From Dokdonia sp. Dokd-P16 (GTDB lineage: Bacteria > Bacteroidota > Bacteroidia > Flavobacteriales > Flavobacteriaceae): a stretch of DNA of 64,000 bases. Below the pieces are notes generated by a model, which saw nothing but the letters and a program-made list of their open reading frames with translations, was not told the origin of the DNA and made no database searches. The first letter of the stretch is position 1. Each line of letters opens with the position of its first letter. The translations under genes were made by a program, and so were the position numbers. Below are positions 48,738 through 57,779 of the stretch, one piece after another. The DNA lies in the NCBI RefSeq assembly GCF_003095655.1, contig NZ_CP029151.1, positions 2,417,001-2,481,000 on the forward strand, in the 5' to 3' direction.

Positions 48738-51275
48738 TTAATCAATGAGACTCCCGAAGAAGATTGCGTTTAAGAATAGCTTATTGGTTCCATACCAGCT
48801 TCCTCTAAAGTTAGGATTATCTGCAAACATTACAACACGTCCTCGTCCTTTAGGAGAGACCACAATAGATGCGCTCTTTTTCATAAAGTCATTGAGGTTT
48901 TTATCAGAAATGTAACCATCAATATGAGGCGTAGCCGAATATTGTGCAACGGTGTTATACTCGTTCTTGCTAGGTTGTAACCAGACATTGTTATTTTTAT
49001 ATACAGGTAGTTGCTTGTAGCGATAACCAAATGCTAGCGGATGAGTAAGATCTAGGTCTACTTCAAAAATAGCTCCACCTAGACGCTCCTTTCCACGATT
49101 AGGTCTTTGATTAACGTAAGGCTCTCTTTTAATAGTTTTTGTAGAATCTTTCTTGACTTCATTAGTTAGCGTTCCTGATGCTATTTTTGACTTGATAGCC
49201 CAGCTGCTAGCGGTTCCAGAAGTAATCAACGTATTTCCTTGTGTAACCCATGAAGTAAGATTTTCTTGAAATCGCTTTGATAAATCCCCGTAGCTTCCAG
49301 ATACTATTACTAATGTGTTGTACTTGCTCAAATCTACTCTGTTAAGGTTATTACTCATCACTTTTGTAATAGGCATATGGACACGTGTGTCAAGTAAATG
49401 CCATATCTCACCAGCTTCATATGAGCTTGTACCATCTCCTATAATCATAAGCGCTTTAGGAGTATCTACTTTTTGAAAATTCTGACTACCTAAGTCGATT
49501 CCTTTAATACTAAAGCCAGTGTTTGCCGCATAGATAGGTACTTGAAATTGCTGTTGTCCAGCTGTTACGATGCGATATACCTCGTCTGCAGATTTTTCTT
49601 GACGGCTTACAGGCAGCATAAGCGTTCCGTAGTTGAAGTCATGATTACCGCTTGTTGTTTTTGCTGTAAAAGGTTTGAACGCAGTCGCCACTGTTAGACC
49701 TTCACGCTGCAAGTAGGCAAGCAGAGCAGGCGCATTATAATCATCATAATCGATGAGGTATGCGTAATTTGTTTGTGTCACCGCTTTAACTTGAGTGAGA
49801 TTATCTGTTGAGGTTACTTCTTTACCTAAAGACGGCGTGCTATTCAATCCCTTGTAACGCATATTATAGAAGTTACCCACAGACCATGCACTTGCGTCAT
49901 AATAGACACTATCTCTATAAGTTTTATAGGTTTCAAAGAAGGACTGCACCATTCTTTTTTGTGCTTGTTGTGTAGGTACTACATAACGTCCATCGCCTTT
50001 GTCATATAACTTAATACGATGCTTAAGGAGTTTGTCTATAAAAGCCTTCGTTCTGTTTGCATCATAAGGATCTCCAAACTCATAAGCGGCTGCTTGATCT
50101 GTTTTTGCTTTCGCGAAAGCGGACTTGAAAAAATCTTGCTGGTACTTACGTAAAGTACCTTTATTCTCTACAGCAGCCTTTACAGTTGCCATTCCAGAGG
50201 TATACTGATTTCTTATAGTGAAGGGAAAACTTATGGTGCCAAAATCTGTGTCCTGCAAATGCCCGCGACTGCTCGCTTGTTCAAAAAGTAGCGCCAGTGC
50301 TCCTTGTAAATCTGGATATGATGATCCATAACCAGGATAGGTGCCGTCAAAAGATTCCTTTGTAAAATAAAAACTACCTATCTCATCAAGCGCACTTGAA
50401 AAGTAAGGAGCAAAAAGGTTATTGAGGTCTTCATAGTTTTCCTTTGGCATAATAGGATCCATACTCCCAATAGGCAGCATAGGCTCAAAAAAGTGACTGC
50501 TGTTTGTGCCCATCTCGTGAAAATCTGTAACTACATTTGGGTACCACTCGTGATACCAATCTAGTTTGCCACGGCTTTCCGGATTTATAGCAAGTAGCCA
50601 GTCACGGTTTAGGTCAAACCAATAATGATTAGTTCTTCCTCGTGGCCACATTTCTGTATGCTCTGCGTCTATATTATCAGAAACTAGTGGTGAGCCTTTA
50701 TAACTATTTGCCCACTGTGTGTGGCGATCACGACCATCTGGGTTTATGGTAGGGTCTATAAATATGATGCTGTTATTTCTATATTTTTCGATTTCTGGAT
50801 GCTGTGAGGCAACGAGCGTGTATGCAGTAAGTAACGCCGCTTCAGAGCTGGATGGCTCATTACCATGTACATTATAACCTAGCTGTATAAACACGGGTAC
50901 GTCATTATAGTTTGACACTTTCTGATTAGTATCTACAAATGCGAGGTGTTGTTTTTTTAGGGTAGGTAAGTTCTCTTGATTATTTACGTTTGAGATGGTA
51001 AGTATCACAAGTTTTCTGTTCTCGTGTGTTCTTCCGTACTCACTTATCGTTGCTCTAGGCGATAACTCGGCTAGTTTTTCAAAATAGGAGACTATCTGAT
51101 CGTGGCGTGTGTGTTGCTCACCTATTTCATAACCAAGATATTGTGCCGGAGACGGTATTGCAGCGTCAAAAGGTGCGTACTTTCCTGTAAAGTACTCTTG
51201 AGCGTGTAGTTGAGGTGATAACGCTTTCGCGAAAGCGAATACTAAAACACTTACAATTAGAATTTTATATTTCAT
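48738..51275 (-). CDS. M14 family zinc carboxypeptidase, exported
   Basis: The 845-residue protein begins with a signal peptide (KILIVSVLVFAFAKALSPQLHAQ). An N-terminal M14 domain follows: QLGYNVHGNEPSSSEAAL with His and Glu zinc ligands, IDPTINPDGRDRH, and VVTDFHEMGTNSSHFFEP with the third ligand region. The C-terminal half has beta-sandwich and GATase-like patterns (LMIIGDGTSSYEAGEIWHLLD, VIVSGSYGDL). It probably digests peptides outside the inner membrane. Two palindrome copies lie inside it. One is in the signal peptide (FAKAL) and one encodes SAFAKAK at about residue 387. The gene is alone, with no close partner. Confidence 0.88.
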   Translation of the reverse strand: MKYKILIVSVLVFAFAKALSPQLHAQEYFTGKYAPFDAAIPSPAQYLGYEIGEQHTRHDQIVSYFEKLAELSPRATISEYGRTHENRKLVILTISNVNNQENLPTLKKQHLAFVDTNQKVSNYNDVPVFIQLGYNVHGNEPSSSEAALLTAYTLVASQHPEIEKYRNNSIIFIDPTINPDGRDRHTQWANSYKGSPLVSDNIDAEHTEMWPRGRTNHYWFDLNRDWLLAINPESRGKLDWYHEWYPNVVTDFHEMGTNSSHFFEPMLPIGSMDPIMPKENYEDLNNLFAPYFSSALDEIGSFYFTKESFDGTYPGYGSSYPDLQGALALLFEQASSRGHLQDTDFGTISFPFTIRNQYTSGMATVKAAVENKGTLRKYQQDFFKSAFAKAKTDQAAAYEFGDPYDANRTKAFIDKLLKHRIKLYDKGDGRYVVPTQQAQKRMVQSFFETYKTYRDSVYYDASAWSVGNFYNMRYKGLNSTPSLGKEVTSTDNLTQVKAVTQTNYAYLIDYDDYNAPALLAYLQREGLTVATAFKPFTAKTTSGNHDFNYGTLMLPVSRQEKSADEVYRIVTAGQQQFQVPIYAANTGFSIKGIDLGSQNFQKVDTPKALMIIGDGTSSYEAGEIWHLLDTRVHMPITKVMSNNLNRVDLSKYNTLVIVSGSYGDLSKRFQENLTSWVTQGNTLITSGTASSWAIKSKIASGTLTNEVKKDSTKTIKREPYVNQRPNRGKERLGGAIFEVDLDLTHPLAFGYRYKQLPVYKNNNVWLQPSKNEYNTVAQYSATPHIDGYISDKNLNDFMKKSASIVVSPKGRGRVVMFADNPNFRGSWYGTNKLFLNAIFFGSLID
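50107..50121. repeat. Palindrome copy 16, inside the M14 gene
   Basis: GCTTTCGCGAAAGCG is read on the minus strand as S-A-F-A-K-A-K. Confidence 0.96.
51222..51237. repeat. Palindrome copy 17, inside the M14 signal peptide
   Basis: CGCTTTCGCGAAAGCG is read on the minus strand as F-A-F-A-K-A-L and places a lysine in the hydrophobic core or end of the signal peptide. Confidence 0.96.
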
Positions 51276-51406
51276 TTGGCTTGAATTTTCTTTTCTAAAA
51301 ATACAGAAATAAATTTTGCATAATCGGTACCTGAAAAATATTGTTTTTGTGCTACCTTTATTTGTGCACGGTTTTTGATACCTGCTAGACTCATCAAAAA
51401 AACGCT

Positions 51407-52774
51407 ATGCGGTACTTTTACATATTCTTGTTTATTTCATCACTTGCAGTTGCCCAATCTGAACCTATAAAAGGAGTGGTTATCCCACAGGTGACTTTTG
51501 ATAATGCCACAAATGATTATTCATTGTTTTTACCAGCAAATTATAAGGAAACAGCTACCTATCCTGTAGTTGTGATTTATGATGAACTAGGGCGAGGAGC
51601 TAGTGCGGTACAGCAGTTTTCTATAGGTGCAGGATTAACAGAGAGTATTGTAGCTAGTCCTAACTACAGGTTAAATGATACCCTTTCTGTAGCTATTGAT
51701 CAAAGTAAAGAATTTATAGAAAAGCTCTCTCAAACGTATGCTGTAAATAAGGATAAAATTATCTTATCTGGATACGGGAGGGATGGTCTTATTGTTACAG
51801 CACAAGCACAAGCGGATACATCGATTTATGGCGTCATCGCAATAGGAAATGCATTTATAGATAAAAAAAGCTTGCGTAGTAATGAGAATCTTAAAATAGC
51901 ATTGCTCTCTCCAGATGAAGGTAGTCAGTATTACAAGTTGAGGTCTTACAGCCGTAATTATGGACTGAGAAAGAATCTTGTAAGTTATCACACTTATGAT
52001 GGTGTAGACTGGCCTAGTGCAGGCTACATTGCAGAAGCACTGACTGCTATTTTAATAGATGAAACTACGAGTGATGAGAAACTTCAATCTTATTACAACA
52101 GTGATCTTGCCTTCGGTAAAACAATGTACCGAAAGCAAGAAGGTCTGGATGCTTTTGATTTTGTATCCACACTTAAAGACAAATATAAAAAGCGACTTGA
52201 CATCGACGAGCAAAAAGAGCTTTTAAGTAACATCAAGCGACTTAAGAATTATAGATCAGATCGCGATATATATGCTATGTTCAGCTATGGAGAAGACCTA
52301 ATGGCAGAGGAGTTTCAATATAATATCCGAGAGGATATGAATAATAGTTACTTTAATAACTTAGGGTGGTGGAGTTACCAGATGGACGAACTTGATATCC
52401 AAATTGACAGTACAGATAATGCAATGATAAAACGTAAGTCGGCTATGCGTTTAAAGAGATTTGTACAATCTGAGGTTGAATTACAGTATAAAATTTTACA
52501 GCGTAAGGATACTAAAATCGAGCAATTGCTATTTGCAAACGTATTGAGATCACTTGTAAATCCAAATAATCAGGATGCATTTATTCAATCAATATCCTTA
52601 AGTGCAAGAGAAGGTGACGTAAACGCTACGTTGTTTTATCTCGAAGAACTTCTTAAAACTGGATATACAGATTATGAGGCATTGTATAGCATTCCATACA
52701 CGACCGCAGCTCGCATAAGCAATGAATGGAATGAAATTATAAAAGCATACTTAGGGAAGTCTAAGTATTACTAG
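51407..52774 (+). CDS. Exported alpha/beta-hydrolase-like protein, probably inactive
   Basis: The 455-residue protein has a signal peptide (YFYIFLFISSLAVAQ). The first ~230 residues follow the esterase/feruloyl-esterase layout (YSLFLPANYKETATYPVVVIYDE...KDKIILSGYGRDGLIVTAQ), but the nucleophile elbow reads SGYGRDG where GxSxG is expected, so the serine seems lost. The C-terminal ~220 residues are helical with TPR-like spacing. It may be a binding protein built from a dead hydrolase. It diverges from the M14 gene and its end overlaps the convergent 52761 gene by 14 nt. Confidence 0.65.
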   Translation: MRYFYIFLFISSLAVAQSEPIKGVVIPQVTFDNATNDYSLFLPANYKETATYPVVVIYDELGRGASAVQQFSIGAGLTESIVASPNYRLNDTLSVAIDQSKEFIEKLSQTYAVNKDKIILSGYGRDGLIVTAQAQADTSIYGVIAIGNAFIDKKSLRSNENLKIALLSPDEGSQYYKLRSYSRNYGLRKNLVSYHTYDGVDWPSAGYIAEALTAILIDETTSDEKLQSYYNSDLAFGKTMYRKQEGLDAFDFVSTLKDKYKKRLDIDEQKELLSNIKRLKNYRSDRDIYAMFSYGEDLMAEEFQYNIREDMNNSYFNNLGWWSYQMDELDIQIDSTDNAMIKRKSAMRLKRFVQSEVELQYKILQRKDTKIEQLLFANVLRSLVNPNNQDAFIQSISLSAREGDVNATLFYLEELLKTGYTDYEALYSIPYTTAARISNEWNEIIKAYLGKSKYY

Positions 52775-53234
52775 CGTTTTGAGCTTCTCTTAGAGCCGTT
52801 ATTATAGATGAAGCATTGCTAGTGCTTATAAAAAACTCATTCATTTTATTTTTAGTTTTAATATGAAGATTACCTCCGGTATGAGTGTTATATAAAGTTC
52901 CTTCAGGGGTAAACCTTATGCCTATACCCCAGTACCAAGGTATCTTTACACCTCTCGCAGTAGTAATATCTAGCTCATTAATGGCAATCTTTTTATAAAG
53001 TAGCCCTATTCCAAAACTAGCGATGGCATACTGATTTGTAATGATGATTTCTAGCTTGTAAAATAATATGAGAATAACAATAAAAAGAAGGCAGCAAGCA
53101 ATTAGCGTATAGGGAATGGTATCATTATTAATCAATTGCTTGATAATAAAATAGGTCATAAGTGCAATTGAGATTGCACATATAATCACAATTAGATGAA
53201 ATGGCTGGGTCTCTTTGTAGCATATTTTTTTCAT
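52761..53234 (-). CDS. Membrane protein with PH-like domain
   Basis: The 157-residue protein has two N-terminal membrane helices (LIVIICAISIALMTYFIIKQL and YTLIACCLLFIVILILFY) and a C-terminal domain of the bacterial PH type (YKKIAINELDITTARGVKIPWYWGIGIRFTPEGTLYN...FFISTSNASSIITAL). Such proteins are frequent and have no set function. Its 3' end overlaps the 51407 gene by 14 nt. A TAATTTTG box on the minus strand at 53271-53264 may be its -7 element. Confidence 0.7.
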   Translation of the reverse strand: MKKICYKETQPFHLIVIICAISIALMTYFIIKQLINNDTIPYTLIACCLLFIVILILFYKLEIIITNQYAIASFGIGLLYKKIAINELDITTARGVKIPWYWGIGIRFTPEGTLYNTHTGGNLHIKTKNKMNEFFISTSNASSIITALREAQNASNT

Positions 53235-53344
53235 GATTGATAATGCTTGTTATTTGTAATATTCAAAATTACTGATTTTAAAACATTAACCATAATATGG
53301 GTAGCTAGTAGTAGTATTTTATATTAATAATTGATTTACAGCGT

Positions 53345-53365
53345 TGTGACATGCATTTTGTCACA
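53345..53365. promoter_or_regulatory. Inverted repeat in the divergent gap before the TPR gene
   Basis: TGTGACA (53345-53351) and TGTCACA (53359-53365) form a perfect 7-bp inverted repeat with a 7-nt spacer. It may be an operator for either divergent gene. The spacing does not fit CRP (TGTGA-N6-TCACA). Confidence 0.5.
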
Positions 53366-53476
53366 TGTTGTATTTGGCTCGATTTTTGGCTGTTCATTAT
53401 TATGTTGACAACTAAGTTTTAGTTTTAAAGCAGTACTCTTAAGTATTATTACATTTATATAAAGTGTAATTCAAAA

Positions 53477-54874
53477 ATGTCGTTTATGGATTTTGGACAA
53501 GAAGGAAATAGTATATCGCTTACGCGCTTTGAGTCTATGTTAAAGACTAATGACGTGATTTTCTTTGATGCTGAGGAATTTGAGGATATTGCAAATCATT
53601 ATATTGAAAGTGGTAAGATTGCGCTTGCGCGAAAAGCTGTCAAGTTAGGTCTAGACCAGCATCCTACATCTTCAAATTTGAGACTCTTTAAAGCCGAACT
53701 CTTCATTTTTGAAAATAAATTTGACAAAGCAGATGCTATCCTTACAGAGCTTCACTTGCTAGATCCTCATAACGAAGAAGTTTATATTCAAAAAGCAAAT
53801 ATTTACAGTAAGCAGGATGACCATGAAAAGGCAATCAACCTTCTTGAACAAGCAATAGATCTTACAGACGACCCTGCAGATGTATATTCTCTTATAGGGA
53901 TGGAATATTTATTTCTAGAAGACTTTCAGAATGCAAAGCTTAACTTCATGAAGTGCCTTGAGGTAGATGATCAAGATTATAGCGCGTTATATAATGTGAT
54001 TTACTGTTTTGATTTTCTAGAGGAACACGAAGGAGCGATAGATTATTTAAATATGTTTTTAGATAATAATCCGTATTGTGAAGTAGCTTGGCATCAAATA
54101 GGGAAGCAATACTTTGGACTTAAAAATTACGAGAAGGCATTATCATCTTATGAGTTTGCAATCATTAGTGATGATCGATTTGTAGGTGCTTATCTTGAAA
54201 AAGGAAAAGTGCTAGAAAAGCTAGGTCGTTACAATGAAGCGCTCGAAAATTATCAAATTACTTTAGAGCTAGAAGATCCTACCTCATTTGCGTTACTACG
54301 TATGGGTAAATGCTATGATAAGCTAGGAAGCGATGAGCTTGCAATTAAGCATTTTGAACGTTGTGTACATGAAGATCCATTACTAGATAATGGGTGGATG
54401 GCAATTACAGATTTTTATCAAAAGAGACTAGATTATCAAAAGGCTTTGTTTTTTATAAATAAAGCAATAAATATTGATAGTGATAATGTGTTATACTGGA
54501 AACGCTATGCTACCATAAATCATAAGCTTAAATTTCTAGAAGCAGCAGAGGAAGGATATCGTCGCACCTTAGAACTTGGTAATTATGAGCTTGAAACTTG
54601 GTTACAGAGAAGTGATATTCTTGTGCAATTAGGAGAGCCAGACGCCTCTATTACAAATCTCACGCAGGCAATGGAATTCTATCCTGAAAGTGCAGAGATT
54701 GCTTTTAGACTCGCAGGACTTAACTATAGCAATGGTAATGATATCCAAGGACGTTATTTTTTAATTAACGGTTTAAAGATAGAACCGGAATTCTCAATTA
54801 TTTTAGGCGAACTATTCCCATATGCTGCAAGTAAAAAAGAAGTGCTTGAACTAGTACAGCAATACTTAGGTTAA
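53477..54874 (+). CDS. TPR-repeat protein
   Basis: The 465-residue protein is cytoplasmic and built nearly fully of TPR units, e.g. EKALSSYEFAIISDDRFVGAYLEKGKVLEKLGRYNEALENYQITLELEDP and DYQKALFFINKAINIDSDNVLYWKRYATINHKLKFLEAAEEGYRRTLELGNY. It is likely an adapter for protein complexes. It precedes the tandem DUF368 genes by 80 nt, so a shared transcript is possible. A distant TTGCGCGAAAAGC in codons ~50-55 is a poor match to the palindrome. Confidence 0.82.
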   Translation: MSFMDFGQEGNSISLTRFESMLKTNDVIFFDAEEFEDIANHYIESGKIALARKAVKLGLDQHPTSSNLRLFKAELFIFENKFDKADAILTELHLLDPHNEEVYIQKANIYSKQDDHEKAINLLEQAIDLTDDPADVYSLIGMEYLFLEDFQNAKLNFMKCLEVDDQDYSALYNVIYCFDFLEEHEGAIDYLNMFLDNNPYCEVAWHQIGKQYFGLKNYEKALSSYEFAIISDDRFVGAYLEKGKVLEKLGRYNEALENYQITLELEDPTSFALLRMGKCYDKLGSDELAIKHFERCVHEDPLLDNGWMAITDFYQKRLDYQKALFFINKAINIDSDNVLYWKRYATINHKLKFLEAAEEGYRRTLELGNYELETWLQRSDILVQLGEPDASITNLTQAMEFYPESAEIAFRLAGLNYSNGNDIQGRYFLINGLKIEPEFSIILGELFPYAASKKEVLELVQQYLG

Positions 54875-54954
54875 TACTATTCTAAAATCTTGATTAAATG
54901 TAGGTGCTTATTGTGAAAGCTAGTATTTTAGCTTGACGCGAAAAATAAAAACCT

Positions 54955-55929
54955 ATGCCTAAACCATCAGCTTCCTATTTACTTGTAATTTTAAAAGGTA
55001 TGGCCATGGGAGCGGCAGATGTTGTTCCAGGAGTATCTGGAGGAACCATCGCATTTATATCTGGAATCTATCAAGAGCTTATTGAAACGATTGATAAGTT
55101 AGATTTTGGTGTTCTTAAAGTGTGGAAGAAGGAAGGAGTCAAGGCGGCTATCGAGCAGTATAATCTTAAATTCCTAGGAAGCCTTTTTCTTGGGGTTGCC
55201 ATCAGTATCTTATCTCTAGCACGTGTTTTTAAATATTTATTAGAAGTGTATCCTATAATGGTATGGTCATTCTTTTTTGGCTTAGTACTCGCTAGTATTT
55301 TATACATAGGTAAACAAATCACTAAGTGGAATCCCACAGTAATTATAGCACTAATTTTAGGTGTAGCTGTAGCTTATTTTATTACCATTGCCGCACCATC
55401 TGAAGCGCCAAATGTATGGTGGTTTTATTTCCTTTCTGGTTGTATAGCAATTATAGCAATGATACTTCCTGGAGTTTCTGGTTCATTTATATTAGTGCTG
55501 TTAGGTTCGTATGGAATGGTTTTAGGAACTATTACAGATGCTCAAGATGCATTGTTAGCAAAAGATTGGGCATTACTGCGCGCTGCGATATTTAAAATAT
55601 TTCTTTTTGGGATGGGCTGTATTGTTGGACTCAAGTTATTTTCAAAAGTTCTCAAATGGATGTTTGAACACAAAAAGCAAATCACGCTAGCCGTACTCAC
55701 TGGCTTCATGATTGGTTCGCTCAATAAAATCTGGCCTTGGAAGGAAGTGCTATCTACTCGAATAGATAGGCATGGAGAAGAAGTTCCTGTAGAGGCTGTA
55801 AGTATTTTACCATCTTCTTTTGATGGTGATCCTCAAGTGTTATACGCGGTGGTGTTTGCCGTAATTGGATTTGCACTAATCTTATTACTAGAAAGAGCTG
55901 CGGTTAAAAAAAATGTATATGCAGACTGA
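54955..55929 (+). CDS. DUF368 family polyprenyl-phosphate transporter-like protein (first copy)
   Basis: The 324-residue protein has about eight to nine membrane helices and both DUF368 hallmark loops: MGAADVVPGVSGGTIAFISGIY near the N-terminus and MILPGVSGSFILVLLGSYG in the middle (inverted repeat halves). DUF368 members (PopT) have been linked to flipping undecaprenyl phosphate back across the inner membrane for cell-wall and glycan synthesis. It overlaps the second copy by 17 nt. Confidence 0.88.
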   Translation: MPKPSASYLLVILKGMAMGAADVVPGVSGGTIAFISGIYQELIETIDKLDFGVLKVWKKEGVKAAIEQYNLKFLGSLFLGVAISILSLARVFKYLLEVYPIMVWSFFFGLVLASILYIGKQITKWNPTVIIALILGVAVAYFITIAAPSEAPNVWWFYFLSGCIAIIAMILPGVSGSFILVLLGSYGMVLGTITDAQDALLAKDWALLRAAIFKIFLFGMGCIVGLKLFSKVLKWMFEHKKQITLAVLTGFMIGSLNKIWPWKEVLSTRIDRHGEEVPVEAVSILPSSFDGDPQVLYAVVFAVIGFALILLLERAAVKKNVYAD

Positions 55930-56941
55930 GACTAGATCACTTTCTGATAAAGTCTGGCTAGTTCTCAAAGGGCTGGCTATGGGTGCCGCAAATAAGGTAC
56001 CTGGAGTTTCTGGAGGTGTAGTCGCATATGTAGCAGGTTTCTATGAAGAGTTTATTTACTCACTTCAAAAAGTTAATGGAAAAGCATTGAAATTGCTTTT
56101 TAGTGGTAGGTTCAATAGTTTTTGGAGGTATATAAATGGAAAGTTTTTAGGGCTACTTATACTTGGTATGCTTATCAGCTATTTTAGCGTGTCGCTACTA
56201 TTAGATATTGCCATTCGTAATTATCCTTTACTCGTTTGGAGTGCTTTTTTTGGGATGATTATAGGTTCCATTTACTATATCGCAAAGGATTTTGAAGAGT
56301 GGACTAGGCGGAACATCGTGATGCTTATCTCGGGGATTATATTTGGTGTTGCTATAAGCCTCATGGAACCAGCCCAAGAAAATGACAACCTATTTTTTGT
56401 ATTTATATGTGGTATTATTGGAGTTTCTGGGATGACATTGCCAGGGCTTTCAGGCTCGTTTATCCTTATACTTCTAGGTAATTATGTGCTGCTCCTTGTA
56501 GATGCTGTAAATGCATTATTCGTGACGATGACTAGCGTTTTTGGTGGTGATTTCACTTTTATAGATGATCCAGAACACATGAGATTACTTACGGTGCTTG
56601 TTGTGTTTTCATTAGGCTCACTTACAGGTCTCGTGACTTTATCTCACTTTTTAAGTTTCTTACTCAAGAAATTTAGATGGGCAACTAATGCAGCGATTTT
56701 AGGCTTTATTATAGGCTCTCTTGGCGTAGTCTGGCCGTGGAAGCTTGAAGTGTTTAAAAGGGACTCCTTAGGGGAGATAGCGATAGACAGAAACGGCAGC
56801 CCCATATTAGATAATTATGATCGCTACATGCCTACAGATATTAATATAGAAAATGTGCTCGCGGTATTTTTTATCCTCACCGGTATTTTTATGGTCGTGG
56901 CATTAGGAAAATATGGAACAAGAACAAAAGCTCGTGGATAA
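55913..56941 (+). CDS. DUF368 family polyprenyl-phosphate transporter-like protein (second copy)
   Basis: The 342-residue paralogue of the preceding protein has the same hallmark loops in changed form (MGAANKVPGVSGGVVAYVAGFY and MTLPGLSGSFILILLGNYV). The acidic D of the first loop (GAAD) is N here (GAAN), which may change transport. It starts within the previous gene (17 nt overlap) and its end overlaps aroE by 29 nt. The two may form a heterodimer or serve different lipid carriers. Confidence 0.87.
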   Translation: MYMQTETRSLSDKVWLVLKGLAMGAANKVPGVSGGVVAYVAGFYEEFIYSLQKVNGKALKLLFSGRFNSFWRYINGKFLGLLILGMLISYFSVSLLLDIAIRNYPLLVWSAFFGMIIGSIYYIAKDFEEWTRRNIVMLISGIIFGVAISLMEPAQENDNLFFVFICGIIGVSGMTLPGLSGSFILILLGNYVLLLVDAVNALFVTMTSVFGGDFTFIDDPEHMRLLTVLVVFSLGSLTGLVTLSHFLSFLLKKFRWATNAAILGFIIGSLGVVWPWKLEVFKRDSLGEIAIDRNGSPILDNYDRYMPTDINIENVLAVFFILTGIFMVVALGKYGTRTKARG

Positions 56942-57701
56942 ATACGGACTCATAGGAAAAGATATAGGATACTCGTTTTCTAGAGGGTATTTTAAAAATA
57001 AATTTGACAAGCTTGAGATAGCGGCAACATATGTGAATTTTGATGTTCCCGAGAAAGAAGCCTTAAAAGATCTTTTTTCTCCCGCTTACGCGAAAGGTTA
57101 TAATGTAACTATCCCTTATAAACAAGATGTAATACCCTTAGTAGATAATCTCAATTCAGATGCCGAAGCTATTGGAGCTGTAAACACCATAAGAGTTGAA
57201 AGTGATGGAACATTAACTGGTTATAATACGGATTTTATTGGTTTTAGAGATACCTTATTGGAGCACTTTGGAGACTCTCTTTTTGAAGATTTTGGCAAGC
57301 CAAACTTTAAAAGTAGAGATTTAAAATGCCTTATTTTAGGAACAGGAGGAGCATCAAAGGCGGTCCACTATGCAATGAAACAACTAGGTGTTCAATGTGT
57401 TTTTGTTTCGCGAAAGCGTAAAGAATCAACAATAACCTACGAAGATCTAGATAGAGAACTCATCGAGAGCCAGACCTTTATAGTGAATACAACTCCGCTA
57501 GGTACTTATCCAGATGTAGAGGAATCCCCAGATATTCCGTATTTATTTTTAAATGAAACCCATGTCGCATTTGATTTGATTTATAATCCGGCAGAGTCTT
57601 CTTTTTTGCGCTTTGCAAGTGAGCAAGGAGCGACAATTATAAATGGTTTGCGCATGCTTGAACTACAAGCAGAAGCCTCATGGTCAATATGGAACAGCTA
57701 G
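56913..57701 (+). CDS. aroE: Shikimate dehydrogenase
   Basis: Reduces 3-dehydroshikimate with NADPH in aromatic synthesis. The 262-residue protein has the shikimate-binding start (YGLIGKDIGYSFSRGYFKNKF), the catalytic lysine in NVTIPYKQDVIP, GAVNTI, the Rossmann loop LGTGGASKAVHYAMKQLG and the C-terminal NGLRMLELQAE. The start codon overlaps the DUF368 gene by 29 nt. A palindrome copy lies after the Rossmann loop and reads as VSRKRKES, where SRKRK is in the cofactor 2'-phosphate pocket (NADP). Confidence 0.93.
   Translation: MEQEQKLVDKYGLIGKDIGYSFSRGYFKNKFDKLEIAATYVNFDVPEKEALKDLFSPAYAKGYNVTIPYKQDVIPLVDNLNSDAEAIGAVNTIRVESDGTLTGYNTDFIGFRDTLLEHFGDSLFEDFGKPNFKSRDLKCLILGTGGASKAVHYAMKQLGVQCVFVSRKRKESTITYEDLDRELIESQTFIVNTTPLGTYPDVEESPDIPYLFLNETHVAFDLIYNPAESSFLRFASEQGATIINGLRMLELQAEASWSIWNS
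57405..57418. repeat. Palindrome copy 18, inside aroE
   Basis: GTTTCGCGAAAGCG plus TA reads in frame as V-S-R-K-R-K. The left arm is shorter than in other copies, perhaps constrained by the cofactor-binding loop. Confidence 0.85.
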
Positions 57702-57779
57702 AAAGCTGCATTATGCCCATATGTGCCCGCTAAATAGTATATTTACCTATATTCAAATAGAACCCTAACATTGAAAGAA

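Noticed and set aside
53345-53365. CRP site
   Set aside because: Half-sites resemble TGTGA/TCACA, but the spacing is 11 nt instead of 6.
53621-53637. GCGCTTGCGCGAAAAGC in the TPR gene as a palindrome copy
   Set aside because: The core TTTCGCGAAA is not present (TTGCGCGAAA). It fits the protein repeat; not counted.
57081-57097. CCCGCTTACGCGAAAGG in aroE as a palindrome copy
   Set aside because: One central change from the core, so outside the strict count; may be a relic.
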